Positions 34,635-44,740 of a stretch of 64,000 nt of DNA are shown here, in pieces (positions within the stretch are counted from its first letter, which is position 1; every line of letters starts with the position of its first letter). The stretch is from Valencia hispanica (taxonomy: Eukaryota; Chordata; Actinopteri; Cyprinodontiformes; Valenciidae). The DNA lies in NCBI GenBank assembly GCA_963556495.2, contig OY747712.1, forward strand, positions 23,134,735 to 23,198,734, in the 5' to 3' direction. Both the position numbers and the translations under genes were made by a program. The notes below the pieces were generated by a model. It was not told the origin of the DNA, ran no database searches, and worked only from the letters and a program-made list of their open reading frames with translations.

Positions 34635-36160
34635 CAGTTGTGGCCAAAAGTTTTGAGAGTTACATAAATATTGGAAATTGGAAAAGTTCCTGCTTAAGTT
34701 TTTATAATAGCAATTTGCATATACTCCAGAATGTTATGAACAGTGATCAGATGAATTGCATAGTCCTTCTTTGCCATGAAATTTCCACTGCATTTCATTG
34801 CTGTGATTAAAGGACCTGCTGAGCTCATTTCAGTAATCGTCTTGTTAACTCAGGTGAGAATGTTGACGAGCACAAGGCTGGAGATCATTATGTCCGACTG
34901 ATTGAGTTAGAATGGCAGACTTGACATGTTAAAATGCATGAAATCATTGTTCTTCCATTGTTGACCATGGTGACCTGCAAAGAAACGCATGCAGCCATCA
35001 TTGCGTTGCATAAAAATGGCTTCACAGGCAAGGATATTGTGGCTACTAAAATTGCACCTAAATCAACAATTTATAGGATTATCAAGAACTTCAAGGAAAG
35101 AGGTTCAATTCTGGTTAAGAAGGCTTCAGGGCGTCCAAGAAAGTCCAGCAAGCGCCAGGATCGTCTCCTAAAGAGGATTCAGCTGCGGGATCGGAGTGCC
35201 GCCAGTGCAGAGCTTGCTCAGGAATGGCAGCAGGCAGGTGTGAGCGCATCTGCATGCACAGTGAGGCAAAGACTTTTGGAATATGCCCTGGTGTCAAGAA
35301 GGGCAGCAAAGAAGCCACTTCTCTCCAAAAAAAACCATCAGGGACAGATTGATCTTCTGCAGAAAGTATGGTGAATGGACTGCTGAGGACTGGGGCAAAG
35401 TCATATTCTCCGATGAAGCCTCTTTCCGATTGTTTGGGGCATCTGGAAAAAGGCTTGTCCAGAGAAGAAAAGGTGCGCGCTACCATCAGTCCTGTGTCAT
35501 GCCAACAGTAAAGCATCCTGAGACCATTCATGTGTGGGGTTGCTTCTCATCCAAGGGAGTGGGCTCACTTACAATTTTGCCCAAAAACACAGCCATGAAT
35601 AAAGAATGGTACCAAAACACCCTCCAACAGCAACTTCTTCCAACAATCCAACAACAGTTTGGTGAAGAACAATGCATTTTCCAGTACGATGGAGCACCGT
35701 GCCATAAGGCAAAAGTGATAACTAAGTGGCTCGGGGACCAAAACGTTGAAATTTTGGGTCAATGGCCTGGAAACTCCCCAGATCTTAATCCCATTGAGAA
35801 CTTGTGGTCAGTCCTCAAGAGGCAGGTGGACAAACAAAAACCCACTAATTCTGACAAACTCCAAGAAGTGATTATGAAAGAATGGGTTGCTATCAGTCAG
35901 GATTGGGCCCAGAAGTTGATTGAGAGCATGCCCACTCGAATTACAGAGGTCCTGAAAAAGAAGGGCCAACACTGCAAATACTGACTCTTTGCATAAATGT
36001 CATGTAATTCTCAATAAAAGCCTTTGAAATGTATAAAGTGCTTGTAATTATATTTCAGTACATCACAGAAACAACTGAAACAAAGATTTCAAAGTAGTTT
36101 TGCAGCAAACTTTGTGAAAACTAATATTTGTGTCATTCTCAAAACTTTTGGCCACAACTG
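34635..36160 (+). mobile_element. Full-length Tc1-like transposon, little decayed
   Basis: The termini CAGTTGTGGCCAAAAGTTTT match exactly as inverted repeats (24 bases identical before divergence). TA duplications lie at 34633-34634 and 36161-36162. The interior encodes a transposase of family length broken by a single frameshift. It ends about 395 bases before the first asb10 coding exon, so it may lie in or beside that gene's promoter. Confidence 0.93.
34967..35984 (+). pseudogene. Tc1 transposase, one frameshift
   Basis: The likely start is ATG 34967 (MVTCKETHAAIIALHKNGFT); another in-frame ATG lies at 34934. The N-terminal paired helix-turn-helix region (FTGKDIVATKIAPKSTIYRI) and linker KASGRPRKSSKRQDR are followed by the second HTH. 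The frame then shifts by one near 35325-35340, next to an A8 run. The second frame contains all three catalytic positions in context: VIFSDEASFRLFG (first Asp), CIFQYDGAPCHKAK (second Asp) and SPDLNPIENLWSVLKRQ (Glu). It ends KKKGQHCKY at 35984. The combined length, about 339 residues, is that of an intact Tc1 transposase. One indel separates this copy from coding capacity, so it is probably among the youngest elements here. Confidence 0.9.
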
Positions 36161-36176
36161 TATGTGTTAGAAAACT

Positions 36177-36386
36177 TTGACCTATCACCTCGTAAATGCC
36201 ATTTTACTCATTTTGTTCTTTCAGTCTGATAAAAATTCTTCATTACTAACAGGAGATCAGCAGGAGTGGTTTGAGTGGTGGCTTGTGAAACATATAAATA
36301 GCCCAACTGGTATGGAGGGTCTCATATCAAAACGACTCTGTGAACCAACCCTGTGGACAGCCTACAAGGCAGAAAATGGAAAGTAG
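36177..36386 (+). other. Short open stretch, unassigned
   Basis: A 69-codon stretch follows a good acceptor-like ttttgttctttcag (ending about 36223) and reads SDKNSSLLTGDQQEWFEWWL ... LCEPTLWTAYKAENGK before a stop. It could be part of an upstream asb10 exon, or chance. I do not recognise it. Confidence 0.2.
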
Positions 36387-36554
36387 CCAAAGCGTTCAAA
36401 GACAAAAACAGATGTGAGGCAAATCTTTCTGGATAGCCTCACTTACCCCTACATATCTTTTAAAAACAAGACTTCACTTTTCTACACATTAGCATGTCTC
36501 GAAGCAGTTTTGTCTTCACATTCAGCCTTGCATTCTCTTGAACTTGACAAGGAC

Positions 36555-36816
36555 ATGCTGGAGAGGCACAAGTACAAGACACAGCTTGACACCCATCACC
36601 TCAACAGCTATATGCTGAAGAAGGAGGCAACCCAGAGAGCAGAAAGAAGATCCCCCATCGCCTGGCGACCAGCCATCTGCCAAGATGTGGTCATCCACAA
36701 TGCTTTATATACTGGAGATGTGGAGGCTTTGAAACGTTTCTTTCCAAGAGGATCCGTGGTGAACTTTGTTATAGAGCCCCAGGGAGGGGAGATGCGCTGG
36801 GTGGCCCAGGGAGAAG
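36555..36816 (+). CDS. asb10: asb10 alternative first coding exon (a)
   Basis: The first in-frame ATG is at 36555; the frame also stays open upstream to 36414 without another ATG. The exon encodes MLERHKYKTQLDTHHLNSYM ... DVVIHNALYTGDVEALKRFF ... GGEMRWVAQGE and stops at a GTAGGA donor (36817). One base of the last codon is left over (phase 1). Joined to the acceptor at 37800/37801 it gives Gly-Leu-Trp-Ser-Leu, the junction seen in the ASB10/ASB18 family. The text resembles the N-terminal half repeat of ASB18 (TGxLLGDLDHLKPL ... EMEW). With exons 2-5 this isoform is 444 residues. Whether upstream non-coding or coding exons exist is unclear. Confidence 0.75.
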
Positions 36817-37372
36817 GTAGGAGACATTTGTCTTCAGTTGGTCTAATATGATTTGACAAAACCATAACCGAGAGCTATTCTTTTTCCAGATAATAACATT
36901 GTGAAATTTTGAAATTAAACTAATTATTTGATCGTTTAAATTGACTTTGGTGTGCAATAAGGAGTATGTTGTATCAACCCTTGTATTCAAACACACTCAT
37001 GATATAGTTATAGAAACAGGCCATGAGGCATTATTTATAGACGGCATAATGTTCAGCAGACTGAACAATTATTTAACTGTACATTACAATGTTTTCATAT
37101 ATCTTAAAAATAATAAAAGGTATCTTGCTTTTTCCATTTTTTAAATCATATTATGCACGTATCTTAGTGGGTTACTTGAAAATAAATCTGCTTACATAAA
37201 ATGCACTGTCATTGGCTCCCATGCCATTGCATGGCTGAGGTTCACCGGGTCAACCACAGTATCATGTAACACCTCCCTGAAATAGCCCTGCCACAAACAA
37301 CCCACTTTACTGCTCCTTACACTAGAAACCAGTCAACTGGCATATGAATAAAATAACAAAATAAGGTGGGAC

Positions 37373-37613
37373 ATGGCTTATCTGGCAGCTAAAATAAAGT
37401 GGAAAAAGCCAAAGAAGTACAGAGAAGATGTTATCGCCACTGCCAAGGCCACAGGTTGCATCCTCCAATTCTGGAATTCTCTGCTTGTGGGCGATACACT
37501 GACTATCCTCAGCATCGTGGACGACGATGAGTACAGCTCGCTCATTGATGCCATTTATGATACCAGCAACTTAGAAGAGTGGAAGAACTTCAGATTTAAC
37601 TACAGAGGCCTCA
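37373..37613 (+). CDS. asb10: asb10 alternative first coding exon (b)
   Basis: From ATG 37373 this exon encodes MAYLAAKIKWKKPKKYREDV, then ILQFWNSLLVGDTLTILSIV and AIYDTSNLEEWKNFRFNYRG. It ends at donor GTAGGT (37614) in phase 1. Splicing to 37801 rebuilds an Arg codon and reads ...NYRGLRLWSLTYEQEL, matching the human ASB10 pattern (FWQAVLAGD ... FDTSDPERWRDFRFN ... RLWSLTYEEEL, from memory). It has the same phase and the same target acceptor as exon a. The two are therefore best read as mutually exclusive first exons, since joining both would break the frame order. With exons 2-5 this isoform is 437 residues. Confidence 0.8.
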
Positions 37614-37800
37614 GTAGGTTTTAAAACTCACTCTTTCATTTTAAGTTAAATCTGGAAGAGTTGGTGGCACTGTGATGAGGCATGTCATCAAAAACACAAA
37701 AAGAAATGAAATCCGCTGCAATATTTATGCTGCTTTCTAGCAATGCTCCTAACGCTAATGCTCTTAGGTAACCTCATGTCCATTTTGCTTCTGCTTGCAG

Positions 37801-38068
37801 GACTGTGGTCTCTGACTTATGAGCAAGAGCTGACAACGCCACTTCACATCACAGCGGGTCGAGGATTTGCAGACTGCCTAGGCCTCCTGCTTCAACGTGG
37901 GGCAAATGTGGATCTGGCTCCTGGAGGCAACACTGCCCTGCACGAGGCCTGTGAAAGCTGCCAGGCAGAGTGTGCCAAATTGCTGCTAAACTATGGAGCA
38001 AACGCAAATGCCGTCTCAGAAGACGGGCTTATGCCTCTGCATGTTTGCACAAGTCCTGAATCCTTTGA
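37801..38068 (+). CDS. asb10: asb10 exon 2 (ankyrin repeats 1-3)
   Basis: Asb10 is an ankyrin-repeat and SOCS-box protein, a substrate-recruiting subunit of Cullin-5/Elongin-BC ubiquitin ligases in the cytoplasm. This exon follows ctgcttgcag and ends at GTAAGT (38069). It encodes LWSLTYEQELTTPLHITAGR, NTALHEACESCQAECAKLLL and DGLMPLHVCTSPESFE: two full ankyrin repeats with the TPLH and TALHEA signatures, and the first half of a third. It is the shared first common exon after the alternative starts, and ends in phase 2. Confidence 0.92.
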
Positions 38069-38189
38069 GTAAGTATGAATAAGTGTAACACATAATTTAG
38101 TCCTACTTGATCAATATTTCTTGTATCGAGAGATTATTTATCTTGCCAAGTAGTTGGAGCAACTGCTTAACATTTTAAAAAATCGACAA

Positions 38190-38440
38190 TAGTCAAGCCA
38201 AGTTTATATGTATAGCACATTTCAGCAACAAGGCAGTTCAAAGTGCTTCACATGATGTAAACTAAGCAAATGGGTTTTTTGCCTTGATTTAAAGGAACAC
38301 AGTTTTGCCGTTTTCTGGAAGTTTGTTCTTGATTAGAGGAGCATACAAACTGATTGCTGCCTCTCCATGTTTGGTTCTGACACTGGGGATGCAGAGTAGA
38401 CTTGAACCAGAAGACCTGATTGGTCTGAAAGTTTAACAAT
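38190..38440 (-). repeat. LINE 3' fragment in asb10 intron 2
   Basis: On the plus strand agtttatatgtatagcacat starts a match to the 3' end of the 9.3-14 kb LINE, followed by antisense of its C-terminal coding part (for example gaagacctgattggtct). It is short and diverged, a 5'-truncated copy. Confidence 0.65.
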
Positions 38441-38639
38441 ATTTCTTTTTCTGATTTTTTTCAGAACCCAAATAACAAAAACATTTTCCATCTTTAATGT
38501 GAATTTATACCCTGTTCTGTTTACCTGAAAATCAATCAAACATGTTACTGAAAAAATGTAAAGCACAAAAAAGCTGCAGTAATATAGGCTACAAAAGCAT
38601 TTACAGCTCTAAACTATCCCGATAGGCTGTTCTAGAAGG

Positions 38640-39370
38640 ATTTTCCTGACGTTTGCTAGTTTACATACTTTAGCAAAAGTCAGGGATTGCACAGAGCTTA
38701 GAAAGGATCAAAATGATCTTGTTGTTCAGATGTTACCATCAAGCTTGTCAATAACTGGAGAAAATAGGACAAGGTGAATTAATAAAAGCTGGACAAAGAC
38801 AAAAGTGAGTTACCCATATGTCTGGACTAAGGAGCACACTTCTTTTTTTTAAACTTAAATTGTAAAACTTCTGGGGTGCAATTTCAAAAAGTATTTGTTT
38901 AGTAATGAAAGCGGCACTAAGCAAATAGCTAGAGAATACCATACCCACAGTAAAACATGGTGATGGCAGCATCATGGTGTGAGATCACTTTTTGCACCTT
39001 TTTTGTCAGGGGCATATTAAATTTGGAAATGTTTCAGACACCAATTAGTTTTTTTATCCAATATCCTTAGGCCTCTGCTAGAAAGCTGAAGATGAGGATG
39101 GTTTTCATGTTTCAGCATTACACGAAGTCCAAGCATGAAGCCAAATTTTAAAACAGAATAGCTTCACTACAAGAAAACAAAAGTTTTCAAACAACCAAGC
39201 CAGGACCCAGAACTGAAATCTCATATAGAATATCTGTGGAATCATATGAAAAGTAAAACAAAAAGAGATGTCCTCAAAATCTGGACAGATTTTGCTAAGC
39301 AGAGTGGCAAAATTATTATTTAGCCAAGGTGTTGCCTTGCTTCTCTTTCTCGAAAGATTGTTCACAGAGG
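38640..39370 (+). pseudogene. Decayed Tc1-like transposon in asb10 intron 2
   Basis: Plus-strand text agtaaaacatggtgatggca (about 38950) and catcatggtgtgagatcac translate as the VKHGDGSIMVW block of Tc1 transposase. Farther on, near 39180-39250, diverged remnants match the region around the catalytic Glu (ending ...EYLWNHM). The first catalytic regions are not readable and the ends are eroded. Confidence 0.6.
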
Positions 39371-39600
39371 TACTAGTTCAAGACTGTGCACAGCTCAGCT
39401 TATTACAGCTTTTTTATTAATTTTTTTTTCAATTGTGAATTTCATGTAATTGAACACATTAGGAACATAATGAATGTTGTTAATGAAGGGCCACTTAAGC
39501 TCATCTGCAGTAATAGCACTATTAGTGTATTTCAGATCATTTTAAAGAAAGTTTGGAATCCAGTGATCTAATTTATCAATTTCTGTTATTCTTTTGGCAG

Positions 39601-40105
39601 ATGTGCCAAGTATCTCCTTCAGTATGGTGCCACAATTAACGGTTGCACTCTAGATGAAGATGACACTCCATTACATGTCGCAGCTAGGAACGGCCTCCAA
39701 GACCACGTTAAGCTCTACCTGCACCACGGAGCGGCTGTGGACAAACAGAACAATGAGGGTCTCACACCCCTGAATGCAGCTTGTGCACACCCTCAGGAGA
39801 TGAAGGACCTCGGACGTTACTTGAAGGTGTGCCAGATGCTGTTGGATGCGGGTGCTGACGTCCACACTAAGGATCAGGACAAACACAGTCCTTTACACAT
39901 GGCCTGTAAGAATGCCAATCCAGCTGTAGTGGATCTGCTGCTTGCCAAGGGCTCCTGTGTTAACAATATGGACTATGGTGGAGAAGCTCCCATGCATAAC
40001 ATCTTGAAGGTGGTGTGCTACAAGGTCTCCCATCATCCTGAGAGGATTGTCCGTGCACTGCTCAACCACGGCTCCATTCGAGTCTGGCCTGGTGCTCTCC
40101 CTCTG
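39601..40105 (+). CDS. asb10: asb10 exon 3 (ankyrin repeats 3-7)
   Basis: The acceptor is ctgttattcttttggcag and the donor is GTAGGA (40106). The exon completes ESFECAKYLLQYGATINGCT and continues DTPLHVAARNGLQDHVKLYL, LTPLNAACAHPQEMKDLGRY, HSPLHMACKNANPAVVDLLL, DYGGEAPMHNILKVVCYKVS and RIVRALLNHGSIRVWPGALP. It thus holds the largest part of the ankyrin stack, including the longer fifth repeat with a ~10-residue insertion also known in ASB10/ASB18. The DYGG...RALLNHGS...VWPGALP string leading out of the repeats is a strong family signature. The frame is open and undamaged and ends in phase 0. Confidence 0.93.
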
Positions 40106-41422
40106 GTAGGAAACAGTAACAGGGATATTTGGATTAGAATATTATTAAAAAGTTTATTTTTTCAAAAGTTAAATTCAGAAAGGAAAGGACATATATTATA
40201 TTGATTCATGATGTCATCCATACAAAGCATTTATTTCTGTTTTTATTGCATAATTGTTAACAGCTAATGAAAACCCAATTTTATTTTAAAAAATATTCAA
40301 ATATATGAGACAATCTTAAAAAGGACTTTTAACACAGAAACAACATTTTATGGTATGGCCATGTAATCACCAACCATGGGGAAGAATGCTTATTAGATAA
40401 TTGTCCAGCAAATAGCCATTGATACCCTGTACAGGTTAAACCACAAAAGGCCACTGCAAAAAGTAGATAGCTTTTTACAGATTGCTGTATCCAATACTGG
40501 TGGAAAGTTGAGTGGAAGGAAAAGCTGTAGTAGAAGTAGGTGCATGTGGCCATGTTAGTACTGCAGCATTGCAGGGATTGTTAAGCCCACTCAATAAATT
40601 AATGGGAATTCAGAAGACAAGGACTGCAGCTGCAGATGTATCCAGGAAAAGGGCTACCACCTTACATTCATTGTGTTCAGCCTCTCCTGAATCAGAGACA
40701 ACATCAGAAGCATCCTATCTGGGCTCAGCAAATGTATGTATGTTTCAGTGGACTGGCCTTTCTGTATTAAAAATGGCTTTATGTAAGATACAAAAGGTAT
40801 CTTACTTAAACCCTTCAGAGAAACCGAATTCTGGATTTTAAGTAGCTATAAGGCCAAAATCACGGACATTAACAGACATAATTCCTTAAAATTTTGACCT
40901 GCGTATTTGTGTTAATATTCTAAATTAGTGAGAAGCATCTGTAAAGCAACAACAATTTTACTGAATAATAAAGTCCAGATTGGTCTTATTCTAAAACATA
41001 ACAAAGTAAGGCAGCTCATTTTGCACAAATAACTGAAAAATACATGTAACCCCTAAACTGTGACTTTTGAAAGTACTGGTTTCTCTGCAGACTATCACGA
41101 AATCACATTCAAATCATTACCATTTCATGCCACAACACAAAGTGTGGCACTCTGCGGGAAACAGACTACAACTATCAGTGAACCCACGTGCACTAGACAA
41201 AATGCCTGGTTCCTAATTAGGCAAGTGTTAATAGGAGATTAATTAGCACTAATTGCATAATTTCCAGTTAAACCCCTGGAGGGAAGACCAATCTGTTCAT
41301 TTCACAAGTGTTTAATTACTTTATTTCTTCAGTTCTACAGTCACAGGGCTCGCTCATGAAGTTAAATCATTACACAAATCATATCGCTTTGCTTTTAGAG
41401 CTTTATTCTCTTCTTTTTTTAG
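40106..41422. other. asb10 intron 3, with unclassified repeat-like DNA
   Basis: GT...AG intron (gtaggaaac ... ttcttttttttag). The middle, about 40320-40610, looks like a degraded fish transposon (words such as tggaaagttgagtggaagga), but I could not assign a class or find ends. Confidence 0.4.
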
Positions 41423-41536
41423 GTTTTGAAGCACTGCTCAGAATCTCCACAAACCATCGAGGTTCTCCTGAACGCCTACAGTCACCTAAAAGTTACAGAC
41501 ACATGGGTTGAGTCTGTGCCTGAAGATGCATTTAAG
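41423..41536 (+). CDS. asb10: asb10 exon 4, followed by a GC donor
   Basis: The exon (114 bases, 38 codons, phase 0 at both ends) encodes VLKHCSESPQTIEVLLNAYS then HLKVTDTWVESVPEDAFK, the linker between the ankyrin stack and the SOCS box. The 3' boundary is AAG|GCAAGT. There is no GT here that keeps the frame (the next GT is out of phase), while GC at 41537-41538 with the matching AGgcaagt context joins perfectly to exon 5 as AFK-EHKDF. This makes a GC-AG intron. Confidence 0.85.
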
Positions 41537-41754
41537 GCAAGTTGTTTAGACTATGAATTTAATACCACAAAACTTTGTGTTTTTATTCATTAAACAAATG
41601 TTTTGTCTCTTAATATTGTTCAATCTCATTGCTATAGTACTTGCACACTCAAAGCAATCGATAATGATTCACAGCATGACCAAAAATGTCCTTTTAAAAG
41701 CGCTTTGTATGTTTGTAAAATTATTTTACACCGGAGGCTTTTAATTAAATGAAA

Positions 41755-41832
41755 TTTAATTCAATTCAGTTTATTTATATATGCCAATTCACAACAAATG
41801 TCTTCTCAAGGCACTTTACAGGGAAAAAAAAC
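41755..41832 (-). repeat. LINE 3' tail fragment in asb10 intron 4
   Basis: TTTAATTCAATTCAGTTTAT then ttatatatgccaattcacaa repeats the 3' terminus of the LINE at 20.2-21.7 kb (CAATT repeats plus cagtttatttatatagcgcc). Only about 75 bases remain, the extreme case of 5' truncation. Confidence 0.75.
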
Positions 41833-42086
41833 ATGGAATCCAAACATACAGACAGTCTCAAAGTCAAATACCTACAGTTCTTGTTGATTAATGTTATAAA
41901 ACAGTGCACTCAGATTCAGTTTATTATTCAGTATTTTAGATATCTCATTAAATAAATACATTTTCAAGTTTCAGATGATGATATATAGTTTGTCATGTTT
42001 TCAAATCACCTGAATATGAAGTACATTCCAAACATAAAATGTAGCTTTGTAGATTTTTGTGTTAATCTGTGTTTTCATTCAACCAG

Positions 42087-42272
42087 GAGCACAAAGACTT
42101 CTATGAGTCCATCTTCTCCTTAGCAATGACTCCTCGTTCCCTGCAGCACTTAGCGCGCTGCAAACTCAGAAGCTTCTTGGAGGGCAGAGTTCACAAAGTG
42201 GTCCCAAAGCTTGATCTGCCCACCTTCATTAAAGACTACCTACTCCTGGAGTGCAGAGGATATGTTCACTGA
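42087..42272 (+). CDS. asb10: asb10 exon 5 (SOCS box, stop)
   Basis: After attcaaccag the last exon encodes EHKDFYESIFSLAMTPRSLQ, HLARCKLRSFLEGRVHKVVP and KLDLPTFIKDYLLLECRGYV, then a stop at 42270-42272. PRSLQHLARCKLRSFL is the Elongin-C-binding BC-box part of a SOCS box, and LDLPTFIKDYLLLE is the position of the Cul5 box. Length and ending fit ASB10. An AATAAA-rich run near 42718-42730 could be the polyadenylation signal. Confidence 0.93.
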   Translation, partial: EHKDFYESIFSLAMTPRSLQHLARCKLRSFLEGRVHKVVPKLDLPTFIKDYLLLECRGYVH

Positions 42273-42843
42273 ACGCATGTTGTTGTGTTAGTATGAGTCC
42301 GCCGGTGGGTGCAGCTAGATGCTTTTTCTGTTTAAGTTTTAAATTAGGTTTTATTGACTCACGACTAGATAATAGACTGTTCTAGAGGAAGCAGCTGCTG
42401 CTTGTTTTTTTCCAATCACTTTTAATCCAGATCAACTGTTTTAGCACGCTGAATAGGGTTTTTACACCACAAGAGGGAGCTATTGGCTGTAACTGATTAG
42501 GCAAGAGAAGGATTTCAGATTTTTAGATTTGGGTTTTGTTTACTTGTTTTTATTAATTTTTACATTTACAGATAAAGATAATAACTTGTGATTTTATACA
42601 ATGTACGCAGAACGTAGGGCTTGTATAGTAAGGATTTCCATGAATATTTGTATAATTGTTGTTTCTGACAGAAATGTTGGGATTGGTGGCTTTATGTCAA
42701 AATTAGGCTTCAGCTAAAATAAAATAAAATATTTCCATAATGACCAGTGAATTTCCTCAATTGATTGAATTATTATTATATCTGTGTATGCTATCTAGAT
42801 GTTTTAAGAATGAAACTACAGACAGACAGACAGGCAGACAGGC

Positions 42844-42876
<33 letters not shown>

Positions 42877-43950
42877 TGTTCACAATGCCTTTGATTTTGT
42901 TCTGGGAGTGATTTGATTTGTTCATTTCAAACCAAAACATGTTGTGACCTTGTGACCAAGAACCTTGGACATTCCTATAGTGTTCATACTTGCATTTAAG
43001 TGTTTGAACAAGTAAATGTGGGACATTCCGGCATCTGACAATTGTACCCAGGAATGAACAGGACTAGTAGTCCACAACTTTTTTCCTGAGATCTTGCCTT
43101 ATTTATTTTTATTTTTTACTTTTCTCCCAATGTCACACAAAGCAGTGTGTTTGAGATGTTGCCTAAAATTACATTCACATATTGGCCTGTATTTTACAAA
43201 AGTGTTGTGAATTAACCAATCAGAAATGTACAAAGCCATGAGATGATCATTTGGGCTTTATCAAATTGATTGAAGGAATCTTAAAGTCTGCACATTCTGA
43301 AGTTAAAGAAGGAAAAAGCACTATCTGAAATAATGTTGCTCTCATCATTCAGGAATTTAGCAGAACTAAATCGAACTTCAACTGACCTAAAAGAGTAGAA
43401 GCTTAATCTGACATTTAAGAAGTTAAGTGTTTTATTATAGTGTATCTAATCTATAAGTAATATTCACTTTCAACTGTATCCTTTGCCTGCTTCCTAAAGT
43501 ACTCAAAATGTTGTCAAATTGTTCAAATGTCATATTTATGGGAAACATTTATATTGGAGCTTAAGGACATTCATATAGATAGTTAAAAAACACATATTTA
43601 CATATAAAAGCAAATACGGTGTGTTTTTCAAAGGTTTATGACAATCTATCACAGGCAAATGAATCAATTCTGAATAATAACAACCAGTAATTTTCCTTTC
43701 ATTTTTAAAGATTGTACTGAAATAAATGTTCCTATCAGGCAGAAATAATAGATTAAATCTCTCCTTATTTAATAACAATTGGAAGTGGGTGTTTGAATAA
43801 AATAAAATAAAAACTTGCAACACATTTGTGCATATTAGATTTGTGTAAATGCAATAACAAACAGAGGAGAGAAAAAAAACCCAAAGGTGAGGCTCTTCTC
43901 AAATGGTTTCAATAGATCAAAGAGAGGTACTGCTGAAGTCACTTGCAATT
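42273..43950. other. asb10 3'UTR and asb10-gbx1 intergenic
   Basis: The first ~450 bases are probably 3'UTR, up to aaataaaataaaatattt near 42717. After it come a CAGA microsatellite and AT-rich intergenic DNA with no gene. Confidence 0.4.
42819..42876 (+). repeat. (CAGA)n microsatellite
   Basis: About 14 tandem CAGA units, with two CAGG variants near the start. Likely length-polymorphic. Confidence 0.95.
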
Positions 43951-44620
43951 ATAAGAATTAGCCTGGCCTGGCCCTCAGCAGCTAATCAGAGCCGGTGCTG
44001 ATATGTTTATGTCCTTATGCAATCAGACTACCAGTTGGAGAGCCCGGGCACCCAGGCCTCAATAGGGCTAATCATCATCAGATTCCATTGCCATTGAAAG
44101 CGTGAGATGATCTGCGATTAAACCCGTGCTTAAACCAAAGAGAAGATGGATTTTTCTCCTCCTTTTTTCTGTCATTCCGCCATGTGTATCTCTTTGGAGA
44201 CAAATTACTCTCACCAGAAAAGCGCAAAGCAAAATGTCTGCATTGTTTGTTTCTTGAAAAGAACATTAAGGTTCTCATCATATTCAGTTCAAATAACCCT
44301 GGTTTGACTTTGGCCAGTGTGCCCCCGTTCACAACGCAGCTGACCTCGCATAAGTGTCTTTCACTTAGATCTAATTTCGCACAGAGCATGTCTCTCCAGG
44401 GAACAATTGTTGCAGCGGCACTTCTTTTTCTCTTGAAGCCGAGCGCATTGTTTTTTTTTTTAGAGAAACATCTGCCTCTCCTCCCTCCTGCCTCTCTGAT
44501 GCCCCACTCTTCCCAACAAAAAGCCCGCGTTGTTTTTACGCTGTCCCTTGCATCCAGAGTAATTACTTATCATCAATCAAAATTAATAATAGCTGATTGG
44601 GTTGGTGTGGTCAACGATTA
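43950..44620. promoter_or_regulatory. Candidate gbx1 upstream regulatory region
   Basis: About 0.6-1.3 kb before the gbx1 start the sequence is repeat-free and has balanced composition. It holds clusters such as gggctaatcatcatcagatt, gcaatcagactacc and agagtaattacttatcatca then atcaaaattaataatagctg (several homeodomain-type TAAT sites). No coding frame here has support. A proximal enhancer is the natural reading, but this rests on composition and position only. Confidence 0.35.
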
Positions 44621-44726
44621 TAGAAGGGGAAGGACTGGAGCAGTCTCTCACACCGTTTCGCAGTCAATGGTGAACCTGGCAAATAAAGAAGAAGAAGAAA
44701 AAAAAAGGTTGTGGTGGTGGTTGAGT

Positions 44727-44740
44727 GGGGGGGGGGGGGG
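44727..44740 (+). repeat. Poly-G run (14 G)
   Basis: Fourteen consecutive G lie in a purine-rich stretch upstream of gbx1. It may form a G-rich structure and is prone to sequencing or assembly error. Confidence 0.9.

Noticed and set aside
36177..36386. Calling a firm upstream asb10 exon
   Set aside because: There is an acceptor-like site, but the peptide is unrecognised, runs into a stop without a clear donor, and nothing ties it to asb10.
36555..42272. asb18 instead of asb10
   Set aside because: ASB18 is the close paralogue and some N-terminal text resembles it, but exon b matches ASB10's FWQ...DTSD...RDFRFN pattern and the locus is the GBX1/AGAP3 block. A small doubt remains.
42819..42876. 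CRISPR-like or regulatory repeat
   Set aside because: Plain 4-bp CAGA microsatellite without spacers.
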